A stretch of DNA of 64,000 nucleotides from Lentzea sp. NBRC 102530 (GCF_030269365.1 NZ_BSTF01000003.1:434001-498000), one strand, 5' to 3'. Shown: positions 8,991 through 17,448, numbered from the stretch's first letter. Notes: generated from the sequence alone by a model not told the origin. Numbers and translations are program-made.

Positions 8991-9018
8991 CAACGAGACG
9001 AGACGTCTCGTCTCGTTG
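8991..9018. promoter_or_regulatory. 28-bp perfect palindrome, TetR operator O1
   Basis: The half-site CAACGAGACGAGAC is followed immediately by its exact reverse complement, 19 bp before the SDR start. It almost matches a second copy at 9051-9078. Confidence 0.85.
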
Positions 9019-9050
9019 AGTGGAAGCATGCCTGCTTCCTTTGGGTTTGT

Positions 9051-9078
9051 CAACGAGACGAGTCGTCTCGTCTCGTGA
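9051..9078. promoter_or_regulatory. TetR operator O2 (near-copy of O1)
   Basis: The same palindrome with a central A-to-T change and an altered right end, 60 bp (centre to centre) from O1. It precedes the tetR GTG at 9096. A TAGATT -10-like hexamer (9084-9089) between operator and start suggests a leaderless or short-leader transcript under autorepression. Confidence 0.8.
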
Positions 9079-9095
9079 CCTGCTAGATTCCCCGA

Positions 9096-9695
9096 GTGCC
9101 CACCAAGGTCGCCCCAGATCCCACCCGCCGCAGCGACTCCTCCCGCCGCGCGATCCTCACCGCGGCCCTCGCGCTGGTCAGCGAGATCGGCTACCCCAAC
9201 GTCACGATGGTCGCCATCGCCAAGGCAGCAGGCGTCGGCAAACAGACCATCTACCGCTGGTGGCCGACGAAGGGCGAACTCCTCTTCGACGCCTTCCTCT
9301 CCCTGGCAGGAGACGGCGGAGCAGCGTCACTCCCCGACACCGGCGACCTGGCCACGGACCTGAAGGCAGTACTGGACGCCACCGTCGACGAACTGAACGA
9401 CCCGGGCCTGGACCAGGCGATGCGAGCCATGCACACCGAGGTGGTCCACGACCAGGACCTGGCCGCTGACTACGCCACCAGACTCGACGGCCCCATGCGC
9501 GCCCTGAAGAAGGCCCGCCTGGCAGCAGCGCAAGAGGCGGGCCAGATCGCGGACGACGTGGACCTGGACGTGGCGGTGGACCTGATCTGGGGCCCGATCC
9601 TCACCCGCTGGCTGCACCGCACCGAACCGCTGACCAGCGACTACGCCCACAGGGTGGTGGACACGGCCCTGCGAGGCCTGACCCCACGCGCCTGA
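9096..9695 (+). CDS. TetR/AcrR family transcriptional regulator
   Basis: A 199-residue repressor. An N-terminal helix-turn-helix domain occupies about residues 17-63, with the family recognition region (VTMVAIAKAAGVGKQTIYRWWPTK pattern, given here as a description of residues 36-59). The remaining all-helical part is the ligand-binding/dimer domain of the TetR_C type. The GTG start has no clear ribosome-binding site, fitting a leaderless message. It is divergent from the SDR gene and flanked by two palindromic operators, so autoregulation and control of the SDR are likely. The ligand is unknown. Confidence 0.88.
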   Translation: MPTKVAPDPTRRSDSSRRAILTAALALVSEIGYPNVTMVAIAKAAGVGKQTIYRWWPTKGELLFDAFLSLAGDGGAASLPDTGDLATDLKAVLDATVDELNDPGLDQAMRAMHTEVVHDQDLAADYATRLDGPMRALKKARLAAAQEAGQIADDVDLDVAVDLIWGPILTRWLHRTEPLTSDYAHRVVDTALRGLTPRA

Positions 9696-9910
9696 GGTCC
9701 GACCGAGCGCCAGCATCGCGACGGCGCAGCCGAGCCCGCCAAGACCCAACGCAATGCCGCAGGCGAGGCGTCAGTCTTGGCTGAACCGTCGAGCTGGTGT
9801 GGTGACGTACGCGCCCAACCCGATCCCTACCGTCGCGCAGCGGCGATGAAATGGCCCGGCTCGTCAAAGTCTTTGCAGCCCAACGCAACCACCACCCGAA
9901 GGCGACCTGA

Positions 9911-11962
9911 TCAGGTCTGGGCCAGGTCCGTGAACCGCGAGTAGTGCAGCTGGTGCGCCACGGTGATGGTCGCCGTAGGCCCAGCACGGTGCTTGGCGAT
10001 GATCAGGTCAGCCTCACCGGCCCGGGGATCGTCCCGCTCCCAAGCGTCAGGCCGGTTGACCAGGATGACCATGTCGGCGTCCTGCTCCAGCGACCCGGAC
10101 TCACGAAGGTCGGACAGCATCGGCCGCTTGTCGGTCCGCTGTTCCGGACCACGGTTCAGCTGCGAGATCGCGATCACCGGAACGTGGAGTTCCTTGGCGA
10201 TCAGCTTCAGGTTTCGGGAGAACTCCGAGACTTCCTGCTGGCGGGACTCGGTCTTCTTGCCGGACGACATCAGCTGGAGGTAGTCGACGACGACGAGCTT
10301 GAGGTCGTGGCGCTGCTTCAACCGACGGGCCTTGGCCCGGATCTCCATCATGGTGAGGTTGGGGCTGTCGTCGACGAACAGGGGCGCTTCGCTGATCTCG
10401 CTCATGCGGCGGGCCAGGCGGGTCCAGTCGTCGTCGCTCATGGTGCCGCCTCGCATGTCGCTGAGGCGGATGCGGGCCTCGGCGGAGAGCATGCGCATGA
10501 CGATTTCGGTGCGGCTCATTTCCAGGCTGAAGATGGCGCTGGTCATGCCGTGCTTCACCGAGCACGACCTGGCGAAGTCCAGGCCGAGCGTCGAGTTGTG
10601 GGTCGGGATCATGGTCTCGCCGGCCAGGTACAGGTGGTCGTGGTTGTCGACCTCCACGCAGCGGACCGGGACCGAGGCGACCGGGCGGACGGCGAGGATC
10701 TCCACCTGGTCGTGCCGGCCGAGGCTCGCGGTCAGCTCGTCCACGTCGCGGCGCAGGCGGGCGAAACGCCCGTCGATCTGCAGGGCGGCGAGGAGTTCGG
10801 CCCGCTGCTTGTGCGACGCGCGCAGGTACGCGGCCGGGATGTGCGGGTCGTCGGCCACGTCGAGGTCCTTCGCGACGCGGAGCTCCTCGTCGGTCAGTTC
10901 CAGGTCGCCGAGGCCCGAGAGGAACAGGCCGAGCGCGCGCGGCGACAGCGGCAGCGCGGCAGCAGGCAGTTCCCAGGCCGAGGACAGGCGCACGTACTGG
11001 CGGCAGAGGCCGACGCGATCGAAGAGCTGTGCGGTGGTGCGGATGGCCCAGAAGCCACCGGTCTCGGAGCAGGACTCGGTCAGCCACTGGTGTTCGGCGT
11101 CGGCGGTGATGACGGTGCCGTCGGAGAACTCGACCTCGAAACACGGGCGCCCAGTCATCACCTCGGTCGCGGCGACGACGCGGGTCGGGCGGCCGTCGGC
11201 GCCGATCAGGTACGAGCCGACCGCGACGGAACCCATCGTCGTCCAGCCGGACGGGGTGGGCAGCGGGGTGTCGAGAGCCAGCGCCTTGCCGACACCGGGG
11301 CGGGCGGCGACGATGATCATCTGGCCGCCGTGCAGGCCGTTGGTGAGGGCGTCGAGGTCCGCGAAGCCCGTCGGGATGCCCTGGGAGATGCCGCCCCGGG
11401 ACGCGATGGCGTCGATCTCGTCCATCGTCGGCTGGAGCAGGTCCTCGAGGGCGACGTAGTCCTCGGTGGTGCGGCGGTCGGTGACCTCGTAGATCGCGGC
11501 CTGGGCCCGGTCGACCACCTCGTCGACGTCCGCGCCCTCCGCTCCGTTGTAGCCGAGCTGCACGATGCGGGTGCCGGCCTCGACGAGGCGACGCAGAACC
11601 GCCTTCTCGGCGACGATCTCGGCGTAGTAACCCGCGTTCGCCGCCGTGGGGACCGTCGCGATCAACGTGTGCAGGTACGGTGCGCCGCCGACGCGCAGCA
11701 GTTCGCCGCGGCGTTCGAGCTCGGCGGAGATGGTGATCGGGTCGGCCGGTTCGCCCCGGCCGTAGAGGTCGAGGATGCAGTCGTAGATCGCCTGGTGGGC
11801 AGGGCGGTAGAAGTCGTTCGGGGCGAGGGCCTCGATGACGTCCGCGATGGCGTCCTTCGACAGCAACATGCCGCCCAGCACGGACTGCTCCGCGGCCAGG
11901 TCCTGAGGCGGCTGGCGCTCGAAAGCGGGTTCCGCCATGCCCCGGTCGTCCACGAGCGCCAC
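9911..11962 (-). CDS. dnaB: Replicative DNA helicase DnaB with in-frame intein
   Basis: The hexameric replication-fork helicase. The 683-residue precursor contains a 230-residue intein splitting the Walker A motif after RPGVGK. The ligated product is 453 residues, normal for DnaB. The N-terminal domain (PPQDLAAEQSVLGGMLL onward) is at residues about 18-150 and the RecA-like domain after it. The C-extein begins Ser-Thr (completing GKST) and has Walker B-like VVVDYLQLM and the ISQLNRG motif. The start chosen is GTG 11962 (ALVDDRG...) behind AGGGG, with ATG 11938 as the alternative. It lies downstream of rplI in the same direction but is separated by about 510 bp rich in DnaA boxes, so it probably has its own promoter. 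Confidence 0.95.
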   Translation of the reverse strand: MALVDDRGMAEPAFERQPPQDLAAEQSVLGGMLLSKDAIADVIEALAPNDFYRPAHQAIYDCILDLYGRGEPADPITISAELERRGELLRVGGAPYLHTLIATVPTAANAGYYAEIVAEKAVLRRLVEAGTRIVQLGYNGAEGADVDEVVDRAQAAIYEVTDRRTTEDYVALEDLLQPTMDEIDAIASRGGISQGIPTGFADLDALTNGLHGGQMIIVAARPGVGKALALDTPLPTPSGWTTMGSVAVGSYLIGADGRPTRVVAATEVMTGRPCFEVEFSDGTVITADAEHQWLTESCSETGGFWAIRTTAQLFDRVGLCRQYVRLSSAWELPAAALPLSPRALGLFLSGLGDLELTDEELRVAKDLDVADDPHIPAAYLRASHKQRAELLAALQIDGRFARLRRDVDELTASLGRHDQVEILAVRPVASVPVRCVEVDNHDHLYLAGETMIPTHNSTLGLDFARSCSVKHGMTSAIFSLEMSRTEIVMRMLSAEARIRLSDMRGGTMSDDDWTRLARRMSEISEAPLFVDDSPNLTMMEIRAKARRLKQRHDLKLVVVDYLQLMSSGKKTESRQQEVSEFSRNLKLIAKELHVPVIAISQLNRGPEQRTDKRPMLSDLRESGSLEQDADMVILVNRPDAWERDDPRAGEADLIIAKHRAGPTATITVAHQLHYSRFTDLAQT
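10595..11284 (-). other. Class 3 intein inserted in the DnaB P-loop
   Basis: 230 codons between Lys of RPGVGK and Ser of the C-extein. The first residue is Ala, not Cys/Ser, which excludes class 1 splicing chemistry. The WCT set that defines class 3 inteins is present: Trp67 in block B (AEHQW), Cys209 in block F (VRCVEVDN) and Thr228 in block G (IPTHN), with terminal His-Asn and Ser at +1. Residues about 115-127 (ALGLFLSGLGD) and 150-172 (IPAAYLRAS, LLAALQIDG) look like remains of a LAGLIDADG endonuclease that has lost its acidic residues and much of its length. Mycobacterial DnaB carries related inteins at this position. Confidence 0.93.
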
Positions 11963-12125
11963 TGCTGAATCACCCCTGCGAAGAGTCGAGAAGCCGGTGC
12001 CTGAGTCCCCTAGTTGTACCTCGCGGCACCGACAATGTCGGGCGGCCACGCTGCGCGATGGGGCGCCCTGGTAGCGACGCTAGAGGGACCCGTCCGGAGC
12101 AAGCAAACCAGCGTGTGGATCGTCC

Positions 12126-12350
12126 TGTGGACAACTGGGGGACAACCTGTGGATGGTTGCTCACAGGGGTGAGGGCGCTGGGGACAACCTGTTGACAACC
12201 AGTGGAGTGACAGAAATAACCCCAGCTCAAAGGCTGTGCACAAGTTGTGGAAAAAGTTGTGTGGCACGCCCTCGGCGTGTCGCGAAAAACACTCTCGTCG
12301 GCGTGTCGCGGCGTCGGTAAACCTTCGGTTTATCCACAGGACGTGGACAA
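12126..12350. promoter_or_regulatory. DnaA-box cluster upstream of dnaB
   Basis: The gap between dnaB and rplI (11963-12473) has no gene but several 9-mers matching TTGTCCACA/TTATCCACA. Exact matches are TGTGGACAA (12126-12134) and TTATCCACA (12330-12338). Near matches are at 12148 (TGTGGATGG), 12190 (TGTTGACAA), 12235 (TGTGCACAA), 12246 (TGTGGAAAA) and 12342 (CGTGGACAA). Most lie on the same strand as each other. This suggests DnaA control of dnaB or a DnaA titration site. The rest of the gap holds the rplI terminator and nothing else recognised. Confidence 0.6.
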
Positions 12351-12374
12351 GCGCGCACTGGTCCGAACGAGCGA

Positions 12375-12414
12375 AAGCGCCACCCACCCGGAGCATTCCG
12401 GGTAGGCGGCGCTT
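12375..12414 (-). terminator. Hairpin terminator of the rpsF-rplI operon
   Basis: AAGCGCCACCCACCCGGA (12375-12392) pairs with TCCGGGTAGGCGGCGCTT (12397-12414) with two mismatches and a GCAT loop, about 60 bp after the rplI stop. Confidence 0.65.
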
Positions 12415-12473
12415 CAGCAAACTCAACCGTGGGCGATCCCCACCATCGGGTGGTGATCATGGCCCAAAGTCAA

Positions 12474-12929
12474 TTACTCGCCGGCCGTGACGTTCAGCGG
12501 CAGGGCGACGGTGACCTCGGGGTGGAGGCGAACCGTCACCGAGTGCTTGCCCGTGGTCTTGATGTGACCCGGCAGCTCGATGGCGCGCTTGTCCAGCACC
12601 GGACCACCGGCGGACTTGACGGCAGCCGCCACGTCCGCGTTGGTGACCGAGCCGAACAGCTTCTTGGAGCCCGAGGCGGCCTTCGCGGTCAGGGTGACGC
12701 CACCCAGACCCTCGAGCGCGGCCTTGATCTCCTTGGCGTGGTCCAGGTCGCGCACGCGGCGGGTGTCCTGCGCGCGGGTGATGACCTGGATCTGCTTCTG
12801 CGCACCGCGGGTCGCGACGATCGCGAGACCGCGCGGGAGCAGGTAGTTGCGGCCGTAGCCGTCCTTGACCTCGACGATGTCGCCGGGAGCGCCAAGGCCG
12901 GAAACGTCAGCGGTGAGGATGAGCTTCAT
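12474..12929 (-). CDS. rplI: 50S ribosomal protein bL9
   Basis: 151 residues, full length for bL9. The N-terminal domain starts [13 protein letters not shown], with the conserved [21 protein letters not shown] region that binds 23S rRNA. A long connecting helix (about 40-75) and the C-terminal domain (about 80-148, ending ALPLNV) follow. It is the last gene of rpsF-ssb-rpsR-rplI, 17 bp after rpsR, with a hairpin terminator downstream. Confidence 0.97.
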   Translation of the reverse strand: MKLILTADVSGLGAPGDIVEVKDGYGRNYLLPRGLAIVATRGAQKQIQVITRAQDTRRVRDLDHAKEIKAALEGLGGVTLTAKAASGSKKLFGSVTNADVAAAVKSAGGPVLDKRAIELPGHIKTTGKHSVTVRLHPEVTVALPLNVTAGE

Positions 12930-12946
12930 CGCGAATGTCCCCTTTC

Positions 12947-13186
12947 TTAGCGAGCGGTCGAGGTGTAGGGCAGCAGGGCCATCTCACGGGCGTTCTTCAC
13001 GGCAACAGCGACGTCGCGCTGGTGCTGCGAGCAGTTGCCCGTGACGCGGCGGGCACGGATCTTGCCGCGGTCCGAGATGAACTTGCGGAGCAGCGTCGTG
13101 TCCTTGTAGTCGATCAGGGACGCGCTCTTGTCCTTGCAGAAGGCGCAGACCTTCTTCTTGGGCTTGCGCACAGGCGGCTTGGCCAT
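12947..13186 (-). CDS. rpsR: 30S ribosomal protein bS18 (zinc-binding, C+ form)
   Basis: 79 residues. Cys14 and Cys17 (KKVCAFC) with Cys52 and His55 (GNCSQH) form the zinc site of the C+ variant, so this is the zinc-replete paralogue and not the zinc-free form some actinobacteria induce on zinc starvation. It pairs with bS6 on the 30S platform. It lies between ssb and rplI in the conserved operon. Confidence 0.97.
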   Translation of the reverse strand: MAKPPVRKPKKKVCAFCKDKSASLIDYKDTTLLRKFISDRGKIRARRVTGNCSQHQRDVAVAVKNAREMALLPYTSTAR

Positions 13187-13245
13187 GTGTCTCTAACTCC
13201 TGGATACGCAGTGAATGAAGTACTGGATGACCGGTGCGGTTCGGT

Positions 13246-13752
13246 CTAGAAGGGGGGCTCGTCGGCAAAGCCACCGGAGCCGGCCGGCGGGGCGGAACCC
13301 CACGGGTCGTCTGCCGGCGCGCCGCCGCCACCGCCGCGAGACTGCTGACCGCCGCCGCCGCCGAAGCCGCCGCCACCGCCGTCTCCACGGCTGACCTTGT
13401 TGACCTTCGCGGTCGCGTAGCGCAGCGAGGGGCCGATCTCGTCGACCTCAAGCTCCACGACGGTGCGCTTCTCGCCTTCCTTCGTCTCGAAGGAACGCTG
13501 GCGCAGCCGTCCGGAGACGAGCACTCGCGAACCGCGGGTGAGCGACTCGGCCACGTTCTCGGCGACCTGCCGCCACACGTTGCACCGCAGGAACAGCGCT
13601 TCGCCGTCCTTCCACTCGCCGGACTGGCGGTCGAAGGTGCGGGGCGTGGAGGCCACCGTGAAGGAGGCCACCGCGGCACCGCTCTGGGTGAAGCGGAGTT
13701 CCGGGTCGGCAGTCAGGTTCCCGACCACCGTGATCGTCGTCTCACCAGCCAT
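13246..13752 (-). CDS. ssb: Single-stranded DNA-binding protein
   Basis: 168 residues. The OB-fold domain (about 1-110) begins [22 protein letters not shown] Gly-rich disordered linker (about 118-150) follows, then the acidic C-terminal tip DEPPF that recruits replication and repair partners. The length and tip match the essential SsbA type. It lies between rpsF and rpsR, the standard actinobacterial arrangement. Confidence 0.97.
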   Translation of the reverse strand: MAGETTITVVGNLTADPELRFTQSGAAVASFTVASTPRTFDRQSGEWKDGEALFLRCNVWRQVAENVAESLTRGSRVLVSGRLRQRSFETKEGEKRTVVELEVDEIGPSLRYATAKVNKVSRGDGGGGGFGGGGGQQSRGGGGGAPADDPWGSAPPAGSGGFADEPPF

Positions 13753-13781
13753 GTCTTGGGAGCTCCCCTAATCGAGGTTCG

Positions 13782-14090
13782 TCAGGCCTTGACGGCCGAC
13801 TTGGCGGGCTCGCGGCGCAGGACCTTCGTCCGGAGCACCGTCTCCTGCAGACCGAGCTGGCGGTCCAGTTCCTTCACCGCGTCAGGCGTCGAGGTCAGGT
13901 CGAGCACCGCGTAGATGCCCTCGCTGTTCTTGTTGATCTCGAAGCTCAACCGGCGCTTGCCCCACACCTCGACCTTCTCAACGTTTCCGCCCGTGGTGCG
14001 GATGACGTTGAGGAACGTGTCGAGAGACGGCGCGATCGTGCGCTCGTCAAGGCTGGGGTCGAGGATGACCATCACTTCGTAATGACGCAT
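13782..14090 (-). CDS. rpsF: 30S ribosomal protein bS6
   Basis: 102 residues from the ATG at 14090 ([18 protein letters not shown]), the start seen across actinobacteria. A GTG three codons earlier (14099) is only 3 nt from the AGGAGG sequence and is less likely. The ferredoxin-like fold includes [22 protein letters not shown]. It is the first gene of the rpsF-ssb-rpsR-rplI operon. The 5' leader can fold so as to hide the ribosome-binding site (see the leader entry), consistent with S6:S18 feedback. Confidence 0.96.
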   Translation of the reverse strand: MRHYEVMVILDPSLDERTIAPSLDTFLNVIRTTGGNVEKVEVWGKRRLSFEINKNSEGIYAVLDLTSTPDAVKELDRQLGLQETVLRTKVLRREPAKSAVKA

Positions 14091-14103
14091 GAGGACCACT
14101 CAC

Positions 14104-14143
14104 CTCCTGTGGACTCGCGGCCACGGGCTTTCCGTGGCAGGAG
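14104..14143 (-). ncRNA. Candidate rpsF leader (S6:S18-binding RNA motif)
   Basis: In the rpsF mRNA leader an outer stem pairs CUCCUG (14143-14138) with CAGGAG (14109-14104), which is the Shine-Dalgarno sequence. An inner stem CCACGG/CCGUGG (14137-14132 with 14126-14121) stacks on its 5' side. An asymmetric bulge beginning CCG separates the two on the 3' side. An asymmetric loop with CCG next to a hairpin is the signature of the S6:S18 autoregulatory motif in bacterial rpsF leaders. The fold is read by eye. Confidence 0.55.
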
Positions 14144-14191
14144 GGTCGTCGCGTCAGCAACTGACAAAGGTTAACAGAGCGCGTCCGGCGA

Positions 14192-15127
14192 CTACGCAGG
14201 GGTGCGGCGGAGCACCCAGGTCCGCACCAGCGCGCCCGTGACCAGCGCCAGCATCAGCACCGCGACCAGCACCGGAGCGCCGACACCGCCGGGACCCGAG
14301 AGCCGCGGCAACGCCGTGGCGCGACCGGCGGCCTGCACCGAGTCGCCCTCGATGCCCGTGCCGTTGGACGCGCGCGGCACCTGCGAGCCGTACCGGACGC
14401 CGGGGGACGGCGAGTACAGGCCCGGCATCGCGAACGGCAGCGAGCCGTAGCTGAACAGCGGCACGCGCCCGAAGTTCGAGCCGATCGGGTACAGCGAGAA
14501 GTCGCGGTTGCTGGGCGCACCGGCTCCGACGCCCGGAACGCCGGGCTGAGTGCCCGGCTGCGTACCGGGCTGGGTCCCCGGCTGACCGCCGGGGGGCTGC
14601 TGACCAGGGGGTTTCGGCTGGCCGGGCAGTTGCGGCGTCAACGCCTGCGACTGGTCGGCGATCGCCTTCGACCCGTCCTGGATCGGCGCCGCGACCTGGT
14701 TCACGCCGGTCACGACGATCTGGCAGCCCTGGCCCAGCGTCTGCCGCACCGTCTTGTCGAGGGTGCCGAGGATCGGCCCGAGCAGCGGGATCTTGTTGAC
14801 CTCGGCCATCACCGCGTTGGCGATCGTCGCGCCGGAAATGGTCTGCGTCCCGACCTGCACCGCACCGATCGGCATGGGCTTGGCCTGCGCGAACGCCTTC
14901 TGGAACGGCTCGGCGAGCGGCGGCCCGAGCAGCGGCACGGCGCGCACCAGGTCGGTGATCGGCTGCGTCACGGCGGCCGGACTGAGAGAGATCGGAGTGC
15001 CGGGCGCGCCCTGCACGGACGTGGCACAGCTCCCGACCACGATGGGATCAGCCGCGTGCGCGACCCCGCCCACCGAAGCGGACGCCAGGGCCAGCAGCGC
15101 CGTGGCGGCGACGCTCAACAGCCTCAT
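14192..15127 (-). CDS. Secreted, C-terminally anchored protein of unknown function
   Basis: A 311-residue protein with a signal peptide (cleavage after AHA, about 25) and an AAAGGGG site before the ATG. The mature part has a helical domain with two similar PLLGP segments (about 65 and 115) and two cysteines (about 33 and 134). A Pro/Gly/Gln-rich stalk follows, with PGTQ repeated four times (about 170-195). A low-complexity region leads to a C-terminal membrane helix (about 283-303) and an Arg-rich tail. The topology is that of a cell-wall-spanning anchored protein. No function is recognised. It lies directly upstream of the rpsF operon in the same direction. Confidence 0.65.
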   Translation of the reverse strand: MRLLSVAATALLALASASVGGVAHAADPIVVGSCATSVQGAPGTPISLSPAAVTQPITDLVRAVPLLGPPLAEPFQKAFAQAKPMPIGAVQVGTQTISGATIANAVMAEVNKIPLLGPILGTLDKTVRQTLGQGCQIVVTGVNQVAAPIQDGSKAIADQSQALTPQLPGQPKPPGQQPPGGQPGTQPGTQPGTQPGVPGVGAGAPSNRDFSLYPIGSNFGRVPLFSYGSLPFAMPGLYSPSPGVRYGSQVPRASNGTGIEGDSVQAAGRATALPRLSGPGGVGAPVLVAVLMLALVTGALVRTWVLRRTPA

Positions 15128-15258
15128 GCGAACCCCTTTCCTACTCTCAAGTAACGACCGTAGGTCCTGGTGGTGACGCGGGCCACCCCCAGTTTTCGCA
15201 ATTACTCCTATCGGCGGCGGCTGCGATGACGTTATGGGCGGCGACTACCCTCCTGCGT

Positions 15259-16029
15259 ATGCGCATCGGGGCCCATGTACGCGACGACGACCCGGTCGGC
15301 GCCGCGGCCGAACGCGGGGCCGAGGTCGTCCAGTTCTTCCTGTCGGATCCCCAGGGTTGGAAGAAGCCCAAACCCCACCCGCAGGCGGAGGCCCTGCTCG
15401 CCTCCGGCCTCGAGGTGTTCGTCCACGCCCCGTACCTGATCAACATCGCGTCGTTGAACAACAAGATCCGGATTCCGTCCAGGAAGAACGTGGTCCAGCA
15501 CGCGGAGGCGGCCGCGACCGTCGGCGCCAAGGGCCTGGTCGTGCACGGCGGCCACGTGACCAAGGGCGAGGACCCGGCCGACGGCTTCGCGAACTGGCGC
15601 AAGTTCTTCGAACGGCAGGTCGCCGAAGGCGGCTTCGCGGTCCCGGTGCTGATCGAGAACACCGCGGGCGGCGACAACGCGATGGCGCGCTCGTTCGACA
15701 ACATCAAGCGCCTCTGGGACGCGGTCGGCGAGTTCGGTTCGGGCTTCTGCCTGGACACCTGCCACGCGTTCGCGGCGGGCGAGGACCTGGTCGGCATCGT
15801 CGATCGGGTGAAAGCGATCACCGGCCGGATCGACCTCGTGCACCTCAACAGCTCGAAGGACGACTTCGGTTCGGCGCGCGATCGGCACGACAACATCAAG
15901 ACTGGCACCATCGACGCCGATCAACTGGCGGCCGTGGTCGCCAGCGCCGGGTGCCCCGTCGTGGTGGAGACACCGGACGAGGGCCAGGCAGAAGACATCG
16001 CCTTCCTGCGCGACCGCGCCGGCCGGTGA
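15259..16029 (+). CDS. nfo: Endonuclease IV family AP endonuclease
   Basis: 256 residues, a TIM-barrel deoxyribonuclease IV of the AP_endonuc_2 family that cleaves 5' to abasic sites. Metal-site motifs are in the family order: HAPYLIN (about 59), VVHGGH (about 96), VLIENTAG (about 133), GFCLDTCHAF (about 165), HLNSSKDDFGSARDRHDNI (about 193, carrying the His/Asp ligands) and VVVETP near the end. The ATG at 15259 starts MRIGAHV as in homologues. A GT87-type gene follows within 25 bp or overlaps the stop. Confidence 0.93.
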   Translation: MRIGAHVRDDDPVGAAAERGAEVVQFFLSDPQGWKKPKPHPQAEALLASGLEVFVHAPYLINIASLNNKIRIPSRKNVVQHAEAAATVGAKGLVVHGGHVTKGEDPADGFANWRKFFERQVAEGGFAVPVLIENTAGGDNAMARSFDNIKRLWDAVGEFGSGFCLDTCHAFAAGEDLVGIVDRVKAITGRIDLVHLNSSKDDFGSARDRHDNIKTGTIDADQLAAVVASAGCPVVVETPDEGQAEDIAFLRDRAGR

Positions 16030-16052
16030 ACTCCGTGCACGAGGTGGTGAGC

Positions 16053-17429
16053 GTGACGCCCGAGCGAGGCGACGCCCGGCGTTTCGCGCACCGCTTCGGC
16101 AGCGCCGCCGCCGTCGTGCTCGTGCTCCTGTGCGGGCTCACGCTGCTGCTGGGCTTCGTCAACAAGGACCGCTGCACCGGTCCCTCGTTCGACCAGTGGG
16201 GCCGCACGCAGCCCGACTACGACGAGCGCAACAAGGAAGACGTCTGCTACTCCGACATCCAGCACCTCTGGATCGGGCGCGACATCGACCGCCACGTCTT
16301 CCCCTACGTCGACGGCAACATCAACGACAAGGGCGTCCTCATCGGGGGCACGGTCGAGTACCCGGTGCTCTCCGGCCTGCTGATCTGGGCGGGTGCGATC
16401 TTCGCGCACAACGACGCGGAGTACCTGCTCTACTCGTCGCTGCTGATGGCGCCGTTCGGCCTGCTCACCGGCTGGCTGCTGGGCAAGCTCGCCCGCTGGC
16501 GCGCCCTGCTCTGGGCGATCGGGCCACCGCTGGTCCTCTACGCGTTCCACAACTGGGACCTGCCGGTCGTGCTGTGCTCGGTCGCCGCGGTCTTCGTGGT
16601 GCACCGCTGGAACCGTCCGCTGGTCGAGAGAGCGGTGGTCGCGTCCGTTCTGCTGGGCCTCGGGTTCGCGTTCAAGGTCTACCCGGCGGCGTTCGTGCTG
16701 CCGCTGATGCTCTTCGTCGCCACCGGTGGCTGGCGCGGCCAGGAGATGCCCGACGGCAAGAAGGTCGACGTCGCCGGCGCGATCAAGGTCGGCCTCGCCT
16801 CGATCGTCACGGTCGTGCTGGTCAACCTGCCGTTCGCGATCGCCGGGTACGACGGCTGGGCGGCGTCGTTCGAGTTCCAGTCGCTGCGCCGGGTCGACAT
16901 CACCACGAACTCGATCTGGTACTGGGGCCTGCGGCCGTTCATCGGCGACGACGCGATGCAGTCGCTGGTCGGCGTGCTCTCGCCGATCGCGATCCTGGTC
17001 TCGTTCGCGATCGCCGCGGGCTACGGCTGGGTGCGGTTCCGCCGCGAGGGCAGCTACCCGTGGATCGCGGTGTCCGGCGCGATGCTGTGCGGCTTCATGC
17101 TGCTGCACAAGGTCCACTCGCCGCAGTACACGCTGTGGCTGGTGCCGTTCCTCGTGCTGCTGCGCGTGCGGCTGATGTGGGCGTTCGCGTACTACGTCGT
17201 CGACATCGCGATGGGCATCGGCATCTTCCGCTGGTTCTGGGCGATCGAGTTCGGCCAGCCGGCGGGGATCTACGACAGCTTCTCCGCGCAGGCCGTGATG
17301 ATCGGCGTGTGGGGCCGGGCCGCGCTGCTCGCGGCGTTGTTCGTGGTGTTCCTGAAGTCGAGGGACGTCACCGAGGACGACCACGAAGATCTGAAGTTCG
17401 TCCGCGGGACTGTAGCCGCGAGGGCCTGA
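16053..17429 (+). CDS. GT87-family polyprenyl-phosphate-dependent glycosyltransferase
   Basis: A 458-residue polytopic membrane protein, GT87 type (PimE-like mannosyltransferases). It has about ten helices, an extracytoplasmic loop with acidic residues after helix 1 (DQWGRTQPDYDE...CYSDIQ) and a C-terminal HSPQYTLWLVP motif. Such enzymes transfer sugars, usually mannose, from polyprenyl phosphate outside the membrane. The start is uncertain: GTG 16053 has GAGG at 8 nt, while GTG 16026 would overlap the nfo stop as GTGA. It is a paralogue of the convergent gene at 18368-19981, which shares the YPV..GL, Cys-containing first loop and SPQY(T/S)LWLVP features. Confidence 0.82.
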   Translation: MTPERGDARRFAHRFGSAAAVVLVLLCGLTLLLGFVNKDRCTGPSFDQWGRTQPDYDERNKEDVCYSDIQHLWIGRDIDRHVFPYVDGNINDKGVLIGGTVEYPVLSGLLIWAGAIFAHNDAEYLLYSSLLMAPFGLLTGWLLGKLARWRALLWAIGPPLVLYAFHNWDLPVVLCSVAAVFVVHRWNRPLVERAVVASVLLGLGFAFKVYPAAFVLPLMLFVATGGWRGQEMPDGKKVDVAGAIKVGLASIVTVVLVNLPFAIAGYDGWAASFEFQSLRRVDITTNSIWYWGLRPFIGDDAMQSLVGVLSPIAILVSFAIAAGYGWVRFRREGSYPWIAVSGAMLCGFMLLHKVHSPQYTLWLVPFLVLLRVRLMWAFAYYVVDIAMGIGIFRWFWAIEFGQPAGIYDSFSAQAVMIGVWGRAALLAALFVVFLKSRDVTEDDHEDLKFVRGTVAARA

Positions 17430-17448
17430 CCCGACGCAGACTGCAAGC

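Noticed and set aside
12126-12350. Chromosomal origin of replication
   Set aside because: There are only seven or so boxes, no AT-rich unwinding region, and no dnaA or dnaN on either side. It is described as a regulatory DnaA-box cluster instead.
15234-16052. An N-terminal extension of the GT87 protein through the nfo region
   Set aside because: The frame is open but its translation is Arg/Pro/Gly-rich noise, while the other frame encodes a complete endonuclease IV.
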